A stretch of DNA of 64,000 bases from Eledone cirrhosa (GCA_964016885.1 OZ024741.1:415599081-415663080); one strand, 5' to 3'; shown: positions 30,135-45,704, counted from the stretch's first letter. The notes: generated by a model from the letters alone, not told the origin. Translations and numbers: made by a program.

Positions 30135-33100
30135 ATGTTAACTGGGGTCTCTGTTATATTAACTGGGGTCTCTGTTATATTAACTGGTGCCTCTGTTATA
30201 TTAACTGGGGTCTCTGTTATATTAACTGGGGTCTCTGTTATATTAACTGGGGTCTCCTGTTATATTAACTGGGGTCTCTGTTATATTAACTGGGGCCTCT
30301 GTTATATTAACTGGGGCCTCTGTTATATTAACTGGGGGCTCTGTTATATTAACTGGGGCCTCTGTTATATTAATTGGGGTCTCTGTCATATTAACTGGGA
30401 TCTCTGTTATGTTAACTGGGGCCTCTGTTATATTAACTGGGGCTTCTGTTATATTAACTGGGGCCTCTGTTATATTAACTGGGGCCTCTGTTATATTAAC
30501 TGGGGTCTCTGTTATATTAACTGGCACCTCTGTTATATTAACTGGGGCCTCTGTTATATTAACAGGGGCCTCTGTTATATTAACTGGGGTCTCTGTTATA
30601 TTAACTAGGGTCTCTGTTATGTTAAATGGGGTCTCTGTTATATTAACTGGGGTCTCTGTTATATTAACTGGTGCCTCTGTTATATTAACTGGGGTCTCTG
30701 TTATATTAACTGGGGCCTCTGTTATATTAACTGGGGCCTCTGTTATATTAACTGGGGTCTCTGTTATATTAACTGGGGTATGTTATATTAACTGGGGCCT
30801 CTGTAATATTAACTAGGGTCTCTATTATATTAACTGGGATCTCTGTTATATTAACTGGGGCCTCTGTTATATTAACTGGGGTCTCTGTTATATTAACTGG
30901 GGTCTCTGTTATATTGTCTGGAGTCTCTGTTATATTAACTGGGGTCTCTGTTATATTAACTGGGGCCTCTGTTATATTAACTGGGGCCTCCGTTATATTA
31001 ACTGGGGTCTCTGTTATATTAACTGGGGTCTCTGTTATCTTAAATGGGGTCTCTGTTATATTAACTGGGGTCTCTGTTATATTAACTGGTGCCTCTGTTA
31101 TATTAACTGGGGTCTCTATTATATTAACTGGGGTCTCTGTTATCTTAAATGGGGTCTCTGTTATATTAACTGGGACCTCTGTTATATTAACTGGGGTCTC
31201 TGTTATATTAACTGGGGTCTCTGTTATATTTACTGGGGTATGTTATATTAACTGGGGTCTCTGTTATATTAACTGGGCCCTCTGTTATATTAATTGGGGC
31301 CTCTGTTATAATAACTGGGGTCTGTGTAATATTAACTGGGGTCTGTGTAATATTAACTGGGGTCTATGTTATATTAACTGGGGTCTCTGTTATATTAACT
31401 GGGGCCTCTGTTATATTGACTGGGGCCTCTGTTATGTTAACTGGGGCCTCTGTTATATTAACTGGGCTCTCTGTTATATTAACTGGGGTCTCTGTTATAT
31501 TAACTGGGGTCTCTGTTATATTAACTGGGGTCTCTGTTATATTAACTGGGGTCTCTGTTATATTAACTCGGGTCTGTTATATTAACTGGGGTCTCTGTTA
31601 TATTAACTGGGGTATGTTATATTAACTGGGGTCTCTGTAATATTAACTGGGGTCTCTATTATATTAACTGGGGTCTCTGTTATATTAACTGGGGTCTCTG
31701 TTATATTAACTGGAGTCTCTGTTATATTAACTGGGGTCTCTGTTATATTAACTGGGGCCTCTGTTATATTAACTGGGGGCTCTGTTATATTAACTGGGGC
31801 TTCTGTTATATTAACTGGGGTCTCTGTTATATTAACTGGAGCCTCTGTTATATTAAATGGGGTTTCTGTTATATTAACTGGGGCCTCTGTTATATTAGCT
31901 GGGGCCTCTGTTATATTAACTGGGGTCTCTGTTACATTAAATGGGGTCTCTGTTACATTAAATGGGGTCTCTGTTATATTAACTGGGGCCTCTGTTATAT
32001 TAACTGGGGCCTCTGTTATATTAACTGGGGTCTCTGTTATATAAACTGGGGCCTCTGTTATATTAACTGGGTTCTCTGTTATATTAACTGGGGTATGTTA
32101 TATTAACTGGGGTCTCTGTTATATTAACTGGGGTCTCTGTTATATTAACTGGGGTATGTTATATTAACTGGGGTCTCTGTTATATTAACTGGGGCCTCTG
32201 TTATATTAACTGGGGCCTCTGTTATATTAACTGGGGCCTCCGTTATGTTAACTGGGGTCTCTGTTATATTAACTGGGGTCTCTGTTATATTAACTGGTGC
32301 CTCTGTTATATTAACTGGGGTCTCTGTTATATTAACTGGGGTCTCTGTTATATTAACTGGGGTCTCCTGTTATATTAACTGGGGTCTCTGTTATATTAAC
32401 TGGGGCCTCTGTTATATTAACTGGGGCCTCTGTTATATTAACTGGGGGCTCTGTTATATTAACTGGGGCCTCTGTTATATTAATTGGGGTCTCTGTCATA
32501 TTAACTGGGATCTCTGTTATGTTAACTGGGGCCTCTGTTATATTAACTGGGGCTTCTGTTATATTAACTGGGGCCTCTGTTATATTAACTGGGGCCTCTG
32601 TTATATTAACTGGGGTCTCTGTTATATTAACTGGCGCCTCTGTTATATTAACTGGGGCCTCTGTTATATTAACTGGGGCCTCTGTTATATTAACTGGGGT
32701 CTCTGTTATATTAACTAGGGTCTCTGTTATGTTAAAAGGGGTCTCTGTTATATTAACTGGGGTCTCTGTTATATTAACTGGTGCCTCTGTTATATTAACT
32801 GGGGTCTCTGTTATATTAACTGGGGCCTCTGTTATATTAACTGGGGCCTCTGTTATATTAACTGGGGTCTCTGTTATATTAACTGGGGTATGTTATATTA
32901 ACTGGGGCCTCTGTAATATTAACTAGGGTCTCTATTATATTAACTGGGATCTCTGTTATATTAACTGGGGCCTCTGTTATATTAACTGGGGTCTCTGTTA
33001 TATTAACTGGGGTCTCTGTTATATTGTCTGGAGTCTCTGTTATATTAACTGGGGTCTCTGTTATATTAACTGGGGCCTCTGTTATATTAACTGGGGCCTC

Positions 33101-33632
33101 CGTTATATTAACTGGGGTCTCTGTTATATTAACTGGGGTCTCTGTTATCTTAAATGGGGTCTCTGTTATATTAACTGGGGTCTCTGTTATATTAACTGGT
33201 GCCTCTGTTATATTAACTGGGGTCTCTATTATATTAACTGGGGTCTCTGTTATCTTAAATGGGGTCTCTGTTATATTAACTGGGACCTCTGTTATATTAA
33301 CTGGGGTCTCTGTTATATTAACTGGGGTCTCTGTTATATTTACTGGGGTATGTTATATTAACTGGGGTCTCTGTTATATTAACTGGGCCCTCTGTTATAT
33401 TAATTGGGGCCTCTGTTATAATAACTGGGGTCTGTGTAATATTAACTGGGGTCTGTGTAATATTAACTGGGGTCTATGTTATATTAACTGGGGTCTCTGT
33501 TATATTAACTGGGGCCTCTGTTATATTGACTGGGGCCTCTGTTATGTTAACTGGGGCCTCTGTTATATTAACTGGGCTCTCTGTTATATTAACTGGGGTC
33601 TCTGTTATATTAACTCGGGTCTGTTATATTAA
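30135..33632. repeat. Higher-order block set II: 2110-bp displacement
   Basis: The frames starting at 30135, 30409 and 30914 recur at 32245, 32519 and 33024, each shifted by exactly 2110 bp, with matching peptide patterns. The GGGGTCTCCTGTTATATT unit (extra C) occurs in both copies, near 30250 and 32360. Near the right end of the second copy 63 bp (three units) are missing relative to the first. Confidence 0.85.
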
Positions 33633-33961
33633 CTGGGGTCTCTGTTATATTAACTGGGGTATGTTATATTAACTGGGGTCTCTGTAATATTAACTGGGGT
33701 CTCTATTATATTAACTGGGGTCTCTGTTATATTAACTGGGGTCTCTGTTATATTAACTGGAGTCTCTGTTATATTAACTGGGGTCTCTGTTATATTAACT
33801 GGGGCCTCTGTTATATTAACTGGGGCCTCTGTTATATTAACTGGGGCCTCTGTTATATTAACTGGGGCCTCCGTTTTATTAACTGGGGTCTCTGTTATAT
33901 TAACTGGGGTCTCTGTTATATTAAATGGCGTCTCTGTTATATTAACTGGGGTTCTGTTATA

Positions 33962-36900
33962 TTGACTGGTGCCTCTGTTATATTAACTGGGGTCTCTGTT
34001 ATATTAACTGGGGCCTCTGTTATATTAACTGGGGTCTCTGTTATATTAACTGGGGTCTCTGTTATATTAACTGGGGTCTCTGTTACATTAAATGGGGTCT
34101 CTGTTATATTAACTGGGGCCTCTGTTATATTAACTGGGGCCTCTGTTATATTAACTGGGGCCTCTGTTATATTAACTGGGGTCTCTGTTATATTAACTGG
34201 GGCCTCTGTTATATTAACTGGGGCCTCTTTTATATTAACTGGGGGTCTCTGTTATATTAACTGGGGTCTCTGTTATATTAACTCGGGTCTCTGTTATATT
34301 AACTGGGGGCTCTGTTATATTAACTGGGGCTTCTGTTATATTAACTGGGGTCTCTGTTATATTAACTGGGGCCTCTGTTATATTAACTGGGGTCTCTGTT
34401 ATATTAACTGGGGTCTCTGTTATATTAACTCGGGTCTCTGTTATATTAACTGGGGGCTCTGTTATATTAACTGGGGCTTCTGTTATATTAACTGGGGTCT
34501 CTGTTATATTAACTGGGGCCTCTGTTATATTAAATGGGGTCTCTGTTATATTAACTGGGGTCTCTGTTATATTAACTGGGGCCTCTGTTATATTAGCTGG
34601 GGCCTCTGTTATATTAACTGGGGTCTCTGTTACATTAAATGGGGTCTCTGTTACATTAAATGGGGTCTCTGTTATATTAACTGGGGCCTCTGTTATATTA
34701 ACTGGGGTCTCTGTTATATTAACTGGGGCCTCTGTTATATTAACTGGGTTCTCTGTTATATTAACTGGGGTATGTTATATTAACTGGGGTCTCTGTTATA
34801 TTAACTGGGGTCTCTTTTATATTAACTGGGGTATGTTATATTAACTGGGGTCTCTGTTATATTAACTGGGGCCTCTGTTATATTAACTGGGGCCTCTGTT
34901 ATATTAACTGGGGCCTCTGTTATATTAAATGGGGTCTCTGATATATTAACTGGGGTCTCTGTTATATTAACTGGGGCCTCTGTTATATTAACTGGGGCCT
35001 CTGTTATATTAACTGGGGCCTCTGTTATATTAAATGGGGTCTCTGTTATATTAACTGGCGCCTCTGTTATATTAACTGGGGCCTCTGTTATATTAACTGG
35101 GGCCTCTGTTATATTAACTGGGGTCTCTGTTATATTAACTAGGGTCTCTGTTATATTAAATGGTGCCTCTGTTATAATAACTGGGGTCCCTGTTATATTA
35201 ACTGGGGCCTCTGTTATATTAACTGGGGTCTCTGTTATATTAACTGGGGTCTCTGTTATATTAACTGGGTTATGTTATATTAACTGGGGTCTCTGTAATA
35301 TTAACTGGGGTCTCTATTATATTAACTGGGGTCTCTGTTATATTAACTGGGGCCTCTGTTATATTAACTGGGGTCACTGTTATATTAACTGGGGCCTCTG
35401 TTATATTAACTGGGGCCTCTGTTATATTAACTGGGGCCTCCGTTATATTAACTGGGGTCTCTATTATATTAACTGGGGTCTCTGTTATCTTAAATGGGGT
35501 TTCTATTATATTAACTGGGGTCTCTGTTATATTAACTGGTGCCTCTGTTATATTAACTGGGGTCTCTGTTATATTAACTGGGGCCTCTGTTATATTAACT
35601 GGGGTCTCTATTATATTAACTGGGGTCTCTGTTATATTAACTGGGGTCTCTGTTACATTAAATGGGGTCTCTTTTATATTAACTGGGGCCTTTGCTATAT
35701 TAACTGGGCTCTCTGTTTTATTAACTGGGGTCTGTGTTATATTAACTGGAGTCTCTGTTATATTAACTGGGGTCTCTGTTATATTAACTGGGGCCTCTGT
35801 TATATTAACTGGGGCCTCTGTTATATTAACTGGGGCCTCTGTTATATTAACTGGGGCCTCCGTTTTATTAACTGGGGTCTCTGTTATATTAACTGGGGTC
35901 TCTGTTATATTAAATGGCGTCTCTGTTATATTAATTGGGGTTCTGTTATATTGACTGGTGCCTCTGTTATATTAACTGGGGTCTCTGTTATATTAACTGG
36001 GGCCTCTGTTATTTTAACTGGGGTCTCTGTTATATTAACTGGGGTCTCTGTTATATTAACTGGGGTCTCTGTTACATTAAATGGGGTCTCTGTTATATTA
36101 ACTGGGGCCTCTGTTATATTAACTGGGGCCTCTGTTATATTAACTGGGGCCTCTGTTATATTAACTGGGGTCTCTGTTATATTAACTGGGGCCTCTGTTA
36201 TATTAACTGGGGCCTCTTTTATATTAACTGGGGGTCTCTGTTATATTAACTGGGGTCTCTGTTATATTAACTCGGGTCTCTGTTATATTAACTGGGGGCT
36301 CTGTTATATTAACTGGGGCTTCTGTTATATTAACTGGGGTCTCTGTTATATTAACTGGGGCCTCTGTTATATTAACTGGGGTCTCTGTTATATTAACTGG
36401 GGTCTCTGTTATATTAACTCGGGTCTCTGTTATATTAACTGGGGGCTCTGTTATATTAACTGGGGCTTCTGTTATATTAACTGGGGTCTCTGTTATATTA
36501 ACTGGGGCCTCTGTTATATTAAATGGGGTCTCTGTTATATTAACTGGGGTGTCTGTTATATTAACTGGGGCCTCTGTTATATTAGCTGGGGCCTCTGTTA
36601 TATTAACTGGGGTCTCTGTTACATTAAATGGGGTCTCTGTTACATTAAATGGGGTCTCTGTTATATTAACTGGGGCCTCTGTTATATTAACTGGGGTCTC
36701 TGTTATATTAACTGGGGCCTCTGTTATATTAACTGGGTTCTCTGTTATATTAACTGGGGTATGTTATATTAACTGGGGTCTCTGTTATATTAACTGGGGT
36801 CTCTGTTATATTAACTGGGGTATGTTATATTAACTGGGGTCTCTGTTATATTAACTGGGGCCTCTGTTATATTAACTGGGGCCTCTGTTATATTAACTGG

Positions 36901-37840
36901 GGCCTCTGTTATATTAAATGGGGTCTCTGATATATTAACTGGGGTCTCTGTTATATTAACTGGGGCCTCTGTTATATTAACTGGGGCCTCTGTTATATTA
37001 ACTGGGGCCTCTGTTATATTAAATGGGGTCTCTGTTATATTAACTGGCGCCTCTGTTATATTAACTGGGGCCTCTGTTATATTAACTGGGGCCTCTGTTA
37101 TATTAACTGGGGTCTCTGTTATATTAACTAGGGTCTCTGTTATATTAAATGGTGCCTCTGTTATAATAACTGGGGTCCCTGTTATATTAACTGGGGCCTC
37201 TGTTATATTAACTGGGGTCTCTGTTATATTAACTGGGGTCTCTGTTATATTAACTGGGTTATGTTATATTAACTGGGGTCTCTGTAATATTAACTGGGGT
37301 CTCTATTATATTAACTGGGGTCTCTGTTATATTAACTGGGGCCTCTGTTATATTAACTGGGGTCACTGTTATATTAACTGGGGCCTCTGTTATATTAACT
37401 GGGGTCTCTGTTATATTAACTGGGGCCTCCGTTATATTAACTGGGGTCTCTATTATATTAACTGGGGTCTCTGTTATCTTAAATGGGGTTTCTATTATAT
37501 TAACTGGGGTCTCTGTTATATTAACTGGTGCCTCTGTTATATTAACTGGGGTCTCTGTTATATTAACTGGGGCCTCTGTTATATTAACTGGGGTCTCTAT
37601 TATATTAACTGGGGTCTCTGTTATATTAACTGGGGTCTCTGTTACATTAAATGGGGTCTCTGTTATATTAACTGGGGCCTCTGTTATATTAACTGGGCTC
37701 TCTGTTTTATTAACTGGGGTCTCTGTTATATTAACTGAGGTCTCTGTTATATTAACTGGGGTCTCTGTTATATTAACTGAGGTCTCTGTTATATTAACTG
37801 GGGTCTCTATTATATTAACTGGGATCTCTTTTATATTCAC
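33962..37840. repeat. Higher-order block set III: 1989-bp displacement
   Basis: Two 273-codon frames at 33962-34783 and 35951-36772 are nearly the same in sequence, shifted by 1989 bp. Shared markers are ACTGGGGGTCTCTG (22-bp unit) and the AAATGGTGCCTCTGTTATAA unit. Confidence 0.85.
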
Positions 37841-39839
37841 TGGGGTCTCTGTTATATTAACTGGGGTATGTTATATTAACTGGGGTCTCTGTTATATTAA
37901 CTGGGTTCTCTGTTATATTAGCTGGGGTATGTTATATTAACTGGGGCCTCTGTTATATTAACTGGGCTCTCTGTTATATTAACTGGGTTCTCTGTTATAT
38001 TAACTGGGGTCTCTGTTATATTAACTAGGGTCTCTGTTATATTAACTGGGGCCTCTGTTATATTAACTGGGGCCTCTGTTATATTAACTGGGGCCTCTGT
38101 TATATTAACTGGGGCCTCTGTTATATTGATTGGGGTCTCTGTCATATTAACTGGGGTCTCTGTTATGTTAACTGGGGCCTCTGTTATATTAACTGGGGCC
38201 TCTGTTATATTAACTGGGGCCTCTGTTATATTAACTGGGGCCTCTGTTATATTAAATGGGGTCTCTGTTATATTAACTGGGGTCTCTGTTATATTAACTG
38301 GTGCCTCTGTTATATTAACTGGGGTCTCTGTTATATTAACTGGGGCCTCTGTTATATTAACTGGGGCCTCTGTTATATTAACTGGGGTCTCTGTTATATT
38401 AACTGGGGTCTCTGTTATATTAACTGGGGTATGTTATATTAACTGGGGCCTCTGTAATATTAACTAGGGTCTCTATTATATTAACTGGGGTCTCTGTTAT
38501 ATTAACTGGGGCCTCTGTTATATTAACAGGGGCCTCTGTTATATTAACTGGGGCCTCCGTTATATTAACTGGGGTCTCTGTTATATTAACTGGGGTCTCT
38601 GTTATCTTAAATGGGGTCTCTGTTATATTAACTGGGGTCTCTGTTATATTAACTGGTGCCTCTGTTATATTAACTGGGGTCTCTGTTATATTAGCTGGGG
38701 CCTCTGTTATATTAACTGGGGTCTCTATTATATTAACTGGGGTCTCTGGTATCTTAAATGGGGTCTCTGTTATATTAACTGGGACCTCTGTTATATTAAC
38801 TGGGGTCTCTGTTATATTAACTGGGGTCTCTGTTATATTTACTGGGGTATGTTATATTAACTGGGGTCTCTGTTATATTAACTGGGCCCTCTGTTATATT
38901 AATTGGGGCCTCTGTTATAATAACTGGGGTCTGTGTAATATTAACTGGGGTCTGTGTAATATTAACTGGGGTCTATGTTATATTAACTGGGGTCTCTGTT
39001 ATATTAACTGGGGCCTCTGTTATATTGACTGGGGCCTCTGTTATGTTAACTGGGGCCTCTGTTATATTAACTGGGCTCTCTGTTATATTAACTGGGGTCT
39101 CTGTTATATTAACTGGGGTCTCTGTTATATTAACTGGGGTCTCTGTTATATTAACTCGGGTCTGTTATATTAACTGGGGTCTCTGTTATATTAACTGGGG
39201 TATGTTATATTAACTGGGGTCTCTGTAATATTAACTGGGGTCTCTATTATATTAACTGGGGTCTCTGTTATATTAACTGGAGTCTCTGTTATATTAACTG
39301 GGGTCTCTGTTATATTAACTGGGGCCTCTGTTATATTAACTGGGGCCTCTGTTATATTAACTGGGGCCTCTGTTATATTAACTGGGGTCTCTGTTATATT
39401 AACTGGGGTATGTTATATTAACTGGGGCCTCTGTTATATTAACTGGGCCTCTATTATAGTAACTGGGGTCTCTGTTATATTAACTGGGGTCTGTTATATT
39501 AACTGGGGTCTCCTTCATATTAACTGGGGTCTCTGTTATATTAACAGGGGTCTCTGTTATATTAACTGGGGTCTCTGTTATATTAACTGGGGCCTCTGTT
39601 ATATTAACTGGGGTCTCTATTATATTAACTGGGGTCTCTGTTATATTAACTGGGGTCTCTGTTACATTAAATGGGGCCTCTGTTATATTAACTGGGCTCT
39701 CTGTTTTATTAACTGGGGTCTCTGTTATATTAACTGAGGTCTCTGTTATATTAACTGGGGTCTCTGTTATATTAACTGAGGTCTCTGTTATATTAACTGG
39801 GGTCTCTATTATATTAACTGGGATCTCTTTTATATTCAC
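37259..39839 (-). repeat. Array module with TCTTTTATATTCACTGGGG marker, copies 1-2
   Basis: The unit TCTTTTATATTCACTGGGG, followed upstream by alternating ACTGAGG and ACTGGGG units, ends a module at 37840. It recurs ending at 39839 (shift 1999 bp), 62370 and 63390 (shift 1020 bp). The reappearance of this rare module more than 22 kb away shows long-range rearrangement inside the array. Confidence 0.75.
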
Positions 39840-40980
39840 TGGGGTCTCTGTAATATTAACTGGGGTATGTTATATTAACTGGGGTCTCTGTTATATTAAC
39901 TGGGTTCTCTGTTATATTAACTGGGGTATGTTATATTAACTGGGGTCTCTGTTATATTAACTGGGGCCTCTGTTATATTAACTGGGGCCTCTGTTATATT
40001 AAATGTGGTCTCTGTTATATTAGCTGGGGACTCTGTTATATTAACTGTGGTCTCTGTTACATTAAATGGGGTCTCTGTATATTAACTGGGGCCTCTGTAA
40101 TATTAACTGGGGTATGTTATATTAACTGGGGCCTCTGTTATATTAACTGGGGCCTCTGTTATATTAACTGGGGCCTCTGTTATATTAAATGGGGTCTCTG
40201 TTATATTAACTGGCGCCTCTGTTATATTAACTGGGGCCTCTGTTATATTAACTGGGGCCTCTGTTATATTAACTGGGGTCTCTGTTACATTAAATGGGGT
40301 CTCTGTTATATTAAATGGTGCCTCTGTTATATTAACTGGGGTCTCTGTTATATTAACTGGGGCCTCCGTTTTATTAACTGGGGTCTCTGTTATATTAACT
40401 GGGGTCTCTGTTATATTAAATGGGGTCTCTGTTATATTAACTGGGGTTCTGTTATATTGACTGGTGCCTCTGTTATATTAACTGGGGCCTCTGTTATATT
40501 AACTGGGGGTCTCTGTTATATTAACTGGGGTCTCTGTTATATTAACTCTGGTCTCTGTTATATTAACTGGGGGCTCTGTTATATTAACTGGGGCTTCTGT
40601 TATATTAACTGGGGTCTCTGTTATATTAACTGGGGCCTCTGTTATATTAACTGGGGTCTCTGTTATATTAACTGGGGTCTCTGTTATATTAACTCGGGTC
40701 TCTGTTATATTAACTGGGGGCTCTGTTATATTAACTGGGGCTTCTGTTATATTAACTGGGGTCTCTGTTATATTAACTGGGGCCTCTGTTATATTAAATG
40801 GGGTCTCTGTTATATTAACTGGGGCCTCTGTTATATTAACTGGCGCCTCTGTTATATTAACTGGGGTCTCTGTTATATTAACTGGGGTCTCTGTTATATT
40901 AACTGGGTTCTCTGTTATATTAACTGGGGTATGTTATATTAACTGGGGTCTCTGTTATATTAACTGGGGTCTCTGTTATA

Positions 40981-43900
40981 TTAACTGGGGTATGTTATAT
41001 TAACTGGGGTCTCTGTTATATTAACTGGGGCCTCTGTTATATTAACTGGGGCCTCTGTTATATTAACTGGGGCCTCCGTTATATTAACTGGGGTCTCTGT
41101 TATATTAACTGGGGTCTCTGTTATATTAACTGGTGCCTCTGTTATATTAACTGGGGTCTCTGTTATATTAACTGGGGTCTCTGTTATATTAACTGGGGCC
41201 TCTGTTATATTAACTGGGGCCTCTGTTATATTAACTGGGGCCTCTGTTATATTAACTGGGTGCTCTGTTATATTAACTGGGGCCTCTGTTATATTAATTG
41301 GGGTCTCTGTCATATTAACTGGGGTCTCTGTTATGTTAACTGGGGCCTCTGGTATATTAACTGGGGCTTCTGTTATATTAACTGGGGCCACTGTTATATT
41401 AACTGGGGCCTCTGTTATATTAAATGGGGTCTCTGTTATATTAACTGGCGCCTCTGTTATATTAACTGGGGCCTCTGTTATATTAACTGGGGCCTCTGTT
41501 ATATTAACTGGGGTCTCTGTTATATTAACTAGGGTCTCTGTTATGTTAAATGGGGTCTCTGTTATATTAACTGGGGTCTCTGTTACATTAAATGGGGTCT
41601 CTGTTATATTAACTGGGGTCTCTGTTATATTAACTGGGGCCTCTGTTATATTAACTGCGGCCTCTGTTATATTAACTGGGGTCTCTGTTATATTAACTGG
41701 GGTCTCTGTTATATTAACTGGGGCCTCTGTAATATTAACTAGGGTCTCTATTATATTAACTGGGATCTCTGTTATATTAACTGGGGCCTCTGTTATATTA
41801 ACTGGGGTCTCTGTTATATTAACTGGGGTCTCTGTTATATTATCTGGAGTCTCTGTTATATTAACTGGGGTCTCTGTTATATTAACTGGGGCCTCTGTTA
41901 TATTAACTGGGGCCTCTGTTATATTAACTGGGTCTCCGTTATATTAACTGGGGTCTCTGTTATATTAACTGGGGTCTCTGTTATCTTAAATGGTGCCTCT
42001 GTTATATTAACTGCGGTCACTGTTATATTAGCTGGGGCCTCTGTTATATTAACTGGGGTCTCTATTATATTAACTGGGGTCTCTGTTATCTTAAATGGGG
42101 TCTCTGTTATATTAACTGGGACCTCTGTTATATTAACTGGGGTCTCTGTTATATTAACTGGGGTCTCTGTTATATTTACTGGGGTATGTTATATTAACTG
42201 GGGTCTCTGTTATATTAACTGGGCCCTCTGTCATATTAATTGGGGCCTCTGTTATAATAACTGGGGTCTGTGTAATATTAACTGGGGTCTGTGTAATATT
42301 AACTGGGGTCTATGTTATATTAACTGGGGTCTCTGTTATATTAACTGGGGCCTCTGTTATATTGACTGGGGCCTCTGTTATGTTAACTGGGGCCTCTGTT
42401 ATATTAACTGGGCTCTCTGTTATATTAACTGGGGTCTCTGTTATATTAACTGGGGTCTCTGTTATATTAACTGGGGTCTCTGTTATATTAACTCGGGTCT
42501 GTTATATTAACTGGGGTCTCTGTTATATTAACTGGTGTATGTTATATTAACTGGGGTCTCTGTAATATTAACTGGGGTCTCTATTATATTAACTGGGGTC
42601 TCTGTTATATTAACTGGGGTCTCTGTTATATTAACTGGGGTCTCTGTTATATTAACTCGGGTCTCTGTTATATTAACTGGGGGCTCTGTTATATTAACTG
42701 GGGCTTCTGTTATATTAACTGGGGTCTCTGTTATATTAACTGGAGCCTCTGTTATATTAACTGGGGTATGTTATATTAACTGGGGTCTCTGTTATATTAA
42801 CTGGGGCCTCTGTTATATTAACTGGGGCCTCTGTTATATTAACTGGGGCCTCCGTTATGTTAACTGGGGTCTCTGTTATATTAACTGGGGTCTCTGTTAT
42901 ATTAACTGGTGCCTCTGTTATATTAACTGGGGTCTCTGTTATATTAACTGGGGTCTCTGTTATATTAACTGGGGTCTCTGTTATATTAACTGGGGTCTCT
43001 GTTATATTAACTGGGGCCTCTGTTATATTAACTGGGGCCTCTGTTATATTAACTGGGGGCTCTGTTATATTAACTGGGGCCTCTGTTATATTAATTGGGG
43101 TCTCTGTCATATTAACTGGGATCTCTGTTATGTTAACTGGGGCCTCTGTTATATTAACTGGGGCTTCTGTTATATTAACTGGGGCCTCTGTTATATTAAC
43201 TGGGGTCTCTGTTATATTAACTGGGGTCTCTGTTATATTAACTGGGGTCTCTGTTATATTAACTGGGGCTTCTGTTATATTAACTGGGGCCTCTGTTATA
43301 TTAACTGGGGCCTCCGTTATATTAACTGGGGTCTCTGTTATATTAACTGGGGTCTCTGTTATATTAACTGGTGCCTCTGTTATATTAACTGGGGTCTCTG
43401 TTATATTAACTGGGGTCTCTGTTATATTAACTGGGGCCTCTGTTATATTAACTGGGGCCTCTGTTATATTAACTGGGGCCTCTGTTATATTAACTGGGTG
43501 CTCTGTTATATTAACTGGGGCCTCTGTTATATTAATTGGGGTCTCTGTCATATTAACTGGGGTCTCTGTTATGTTAACTGGGGCCTCTGGTATATTAACT
43601 GGGGCTTCTGTTATATTAACTGGGGCCACTGTTATATTAACTGGGGCCTCTGTTATATTAAATGGGGTCTCTGTTATATTAACTGGCGCCTCTGTTATAT
43701 TAACTGGGGCCTCTGTTATATTAACTGGGGCCTCTGTTATATTAACTGGGGTCTCTGTTATATTAACTAGGGTCTCTGTTATGTTAAATGGGGTCTCTGT
43801 TATATTAACTGGGGTCTCTGTTACATTAAATGGGGTCTCTGTTATATTAACTGGGGTCTCTGTTATATTAACTGGGGCCTCTGTTATATTAACTGCGGCC

Positions 43901-45348
43901 TCTGTTATATTAACTGGGGTCTCTGTTATATTAACTGGGGTCTCTGTTATATTAACTGGGGCCTCTGTAATATTAACTAGGGTCTCTATTATATTAACTG
44001 GGATCTCTGTTATATTAACTGGGGCCTCTGTTATATTAACTGGGGTCTCTGTTATATTAACTGGGGTCTCTGTTATATTATCTGGAGTCTCTGTTATATT
44101 AACTGGGGTCTCTGTTATATTAACTGGGGCCTCTGTTATATTAACTGGGGCCTCTGTTATATTAACTGGGTCTCCGTTATATTAACTGGGGTCTCTGTTA
44201 TATTAACTGGGGTCTCTGTTATCTTAAATGGTGCCTCTGTTATATTAACTGCGGTCACTGTTATATTAGCTGGGGCCTCTGTTATATTAACTGGGGTCTC
44301 TATTATATTAACTGGGGTCTCTGTTATCTTAAATGGGGTCTCTGTTATATTAACTGGGACCTCTGTTATATTAACTGGGGTCTCTGTTATATTAACTGGG
44401 GTCTCTGTTATATTTACTGGGGTATGTTATATTAACTGGGGTCTCTGTTATATTAACTGGGCCCTCTGTCATATTAATTGGGGCCTCTGTTATAATAACT
44501 GGGGTCTGTGTAATATTAACTGGGGTCTGTGTAATATTAACTGGGGTCTATGTTATATTAACTGGGGTCTCTGTTATATTAACTGGGGCCTCTGTTATAT
44601 TGACTGGGGCCTCTGTTATGTTAACTGGGGCCTCTGTTATATTAACTGGGCTCTCTGTTATATTAACTGGGGTCTCTGTTATATTAACTGGGGTCTCTGT
44701 TATATTAACTGGGGTCTCTGTTATATTAACTCGGGTCTGTTATATTAACTGGGGTCTCTGTTATATTAACTGGTGTATGTTATATTAACTGGGGTCTCTG
44801 TAATATTAACTGGGGTCTCTATTATATTAACTGGGGTCTCTGTTATATTAACTGGGGTCTCTGTTATATTAACTGGGGTCTCTGTTATATTAACTCGGGT
44901 CTCTGTTATATTAACTGGGGGCTCTGTTATATTAACTGGGGCTTCTGTTATATTAACTGGGGTCTCTGTTATATTAACTGGAGCCTCTGTTATATTAACT
45001 GGGGTATGTTATATTAACTGGGGTCTCTGTTATATTAACTGGGGCCTCTGTTATATTAACTGGGGCCTCTGTTATATTAACTGGGGCCTCCGTTATGTTA
45101 ACTGGGGTCTCTGTTATATTAACTGGGGTCTCTGTTATATTAACTGGTGCCTCTGTTATATTAACTGGGGTCTCTGTTATATTAACTGGGGTCTCTGTTA
45201 TATTAACTGGGGTCTCTGTTATATTAACTGGGGTCTCTGTTATATTAACTGGGGCCTCTGTTATATTAATTGGGGTCTCTGTCATATTAACTGGGATCTC
45301 TGTTATGTTAACTGGGGCCTCTGTTATATTAATTGGGGTCTCTGTCAT
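40981..45348. repeat. Higher-order block set IV: 2238-bp displacement
   Basis: Landmarks at 41391, 41947, 42362 and 42535 recur at 43629, 44185, 44600 and 44773 (shift 2238 bp). The copy downstream carries a further short duplication near 45254-45370 (ATTAATTGGGGTCTCTGTCA occurs twice). Confidence 0.85.
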
Positions 45349-45704
45349 ATTAACTGGGATCTCTGTTATGTTAACTGGGGCCTCTGTTATATTAACTGGG
45401 GCTTCTGTTATATTAACTGGGGCCTCTGTTATATTAACTGGGGTCTCTGTTATATTAACTGGGGTCTCTGTTATATTAACTGGGGTCTCTGTTATATTAA
45501 CTGGGGCCTCTGTTATATTAACTGGGGCCTCTGTTATATTAACTGGGGTCTCTGTTATATTAACTGGGGTATGTTATATTAACTGGGGCCTCTGTAATAT
45601 TAACTAGGGTCTCTATTATATTAACTGGGATCTCTGTTATATTAACTGGGGCCTCTGTTATATTAACTGGGGTCTCTGTTATATTAACTGGGGTCTCTGT
45701 TATA

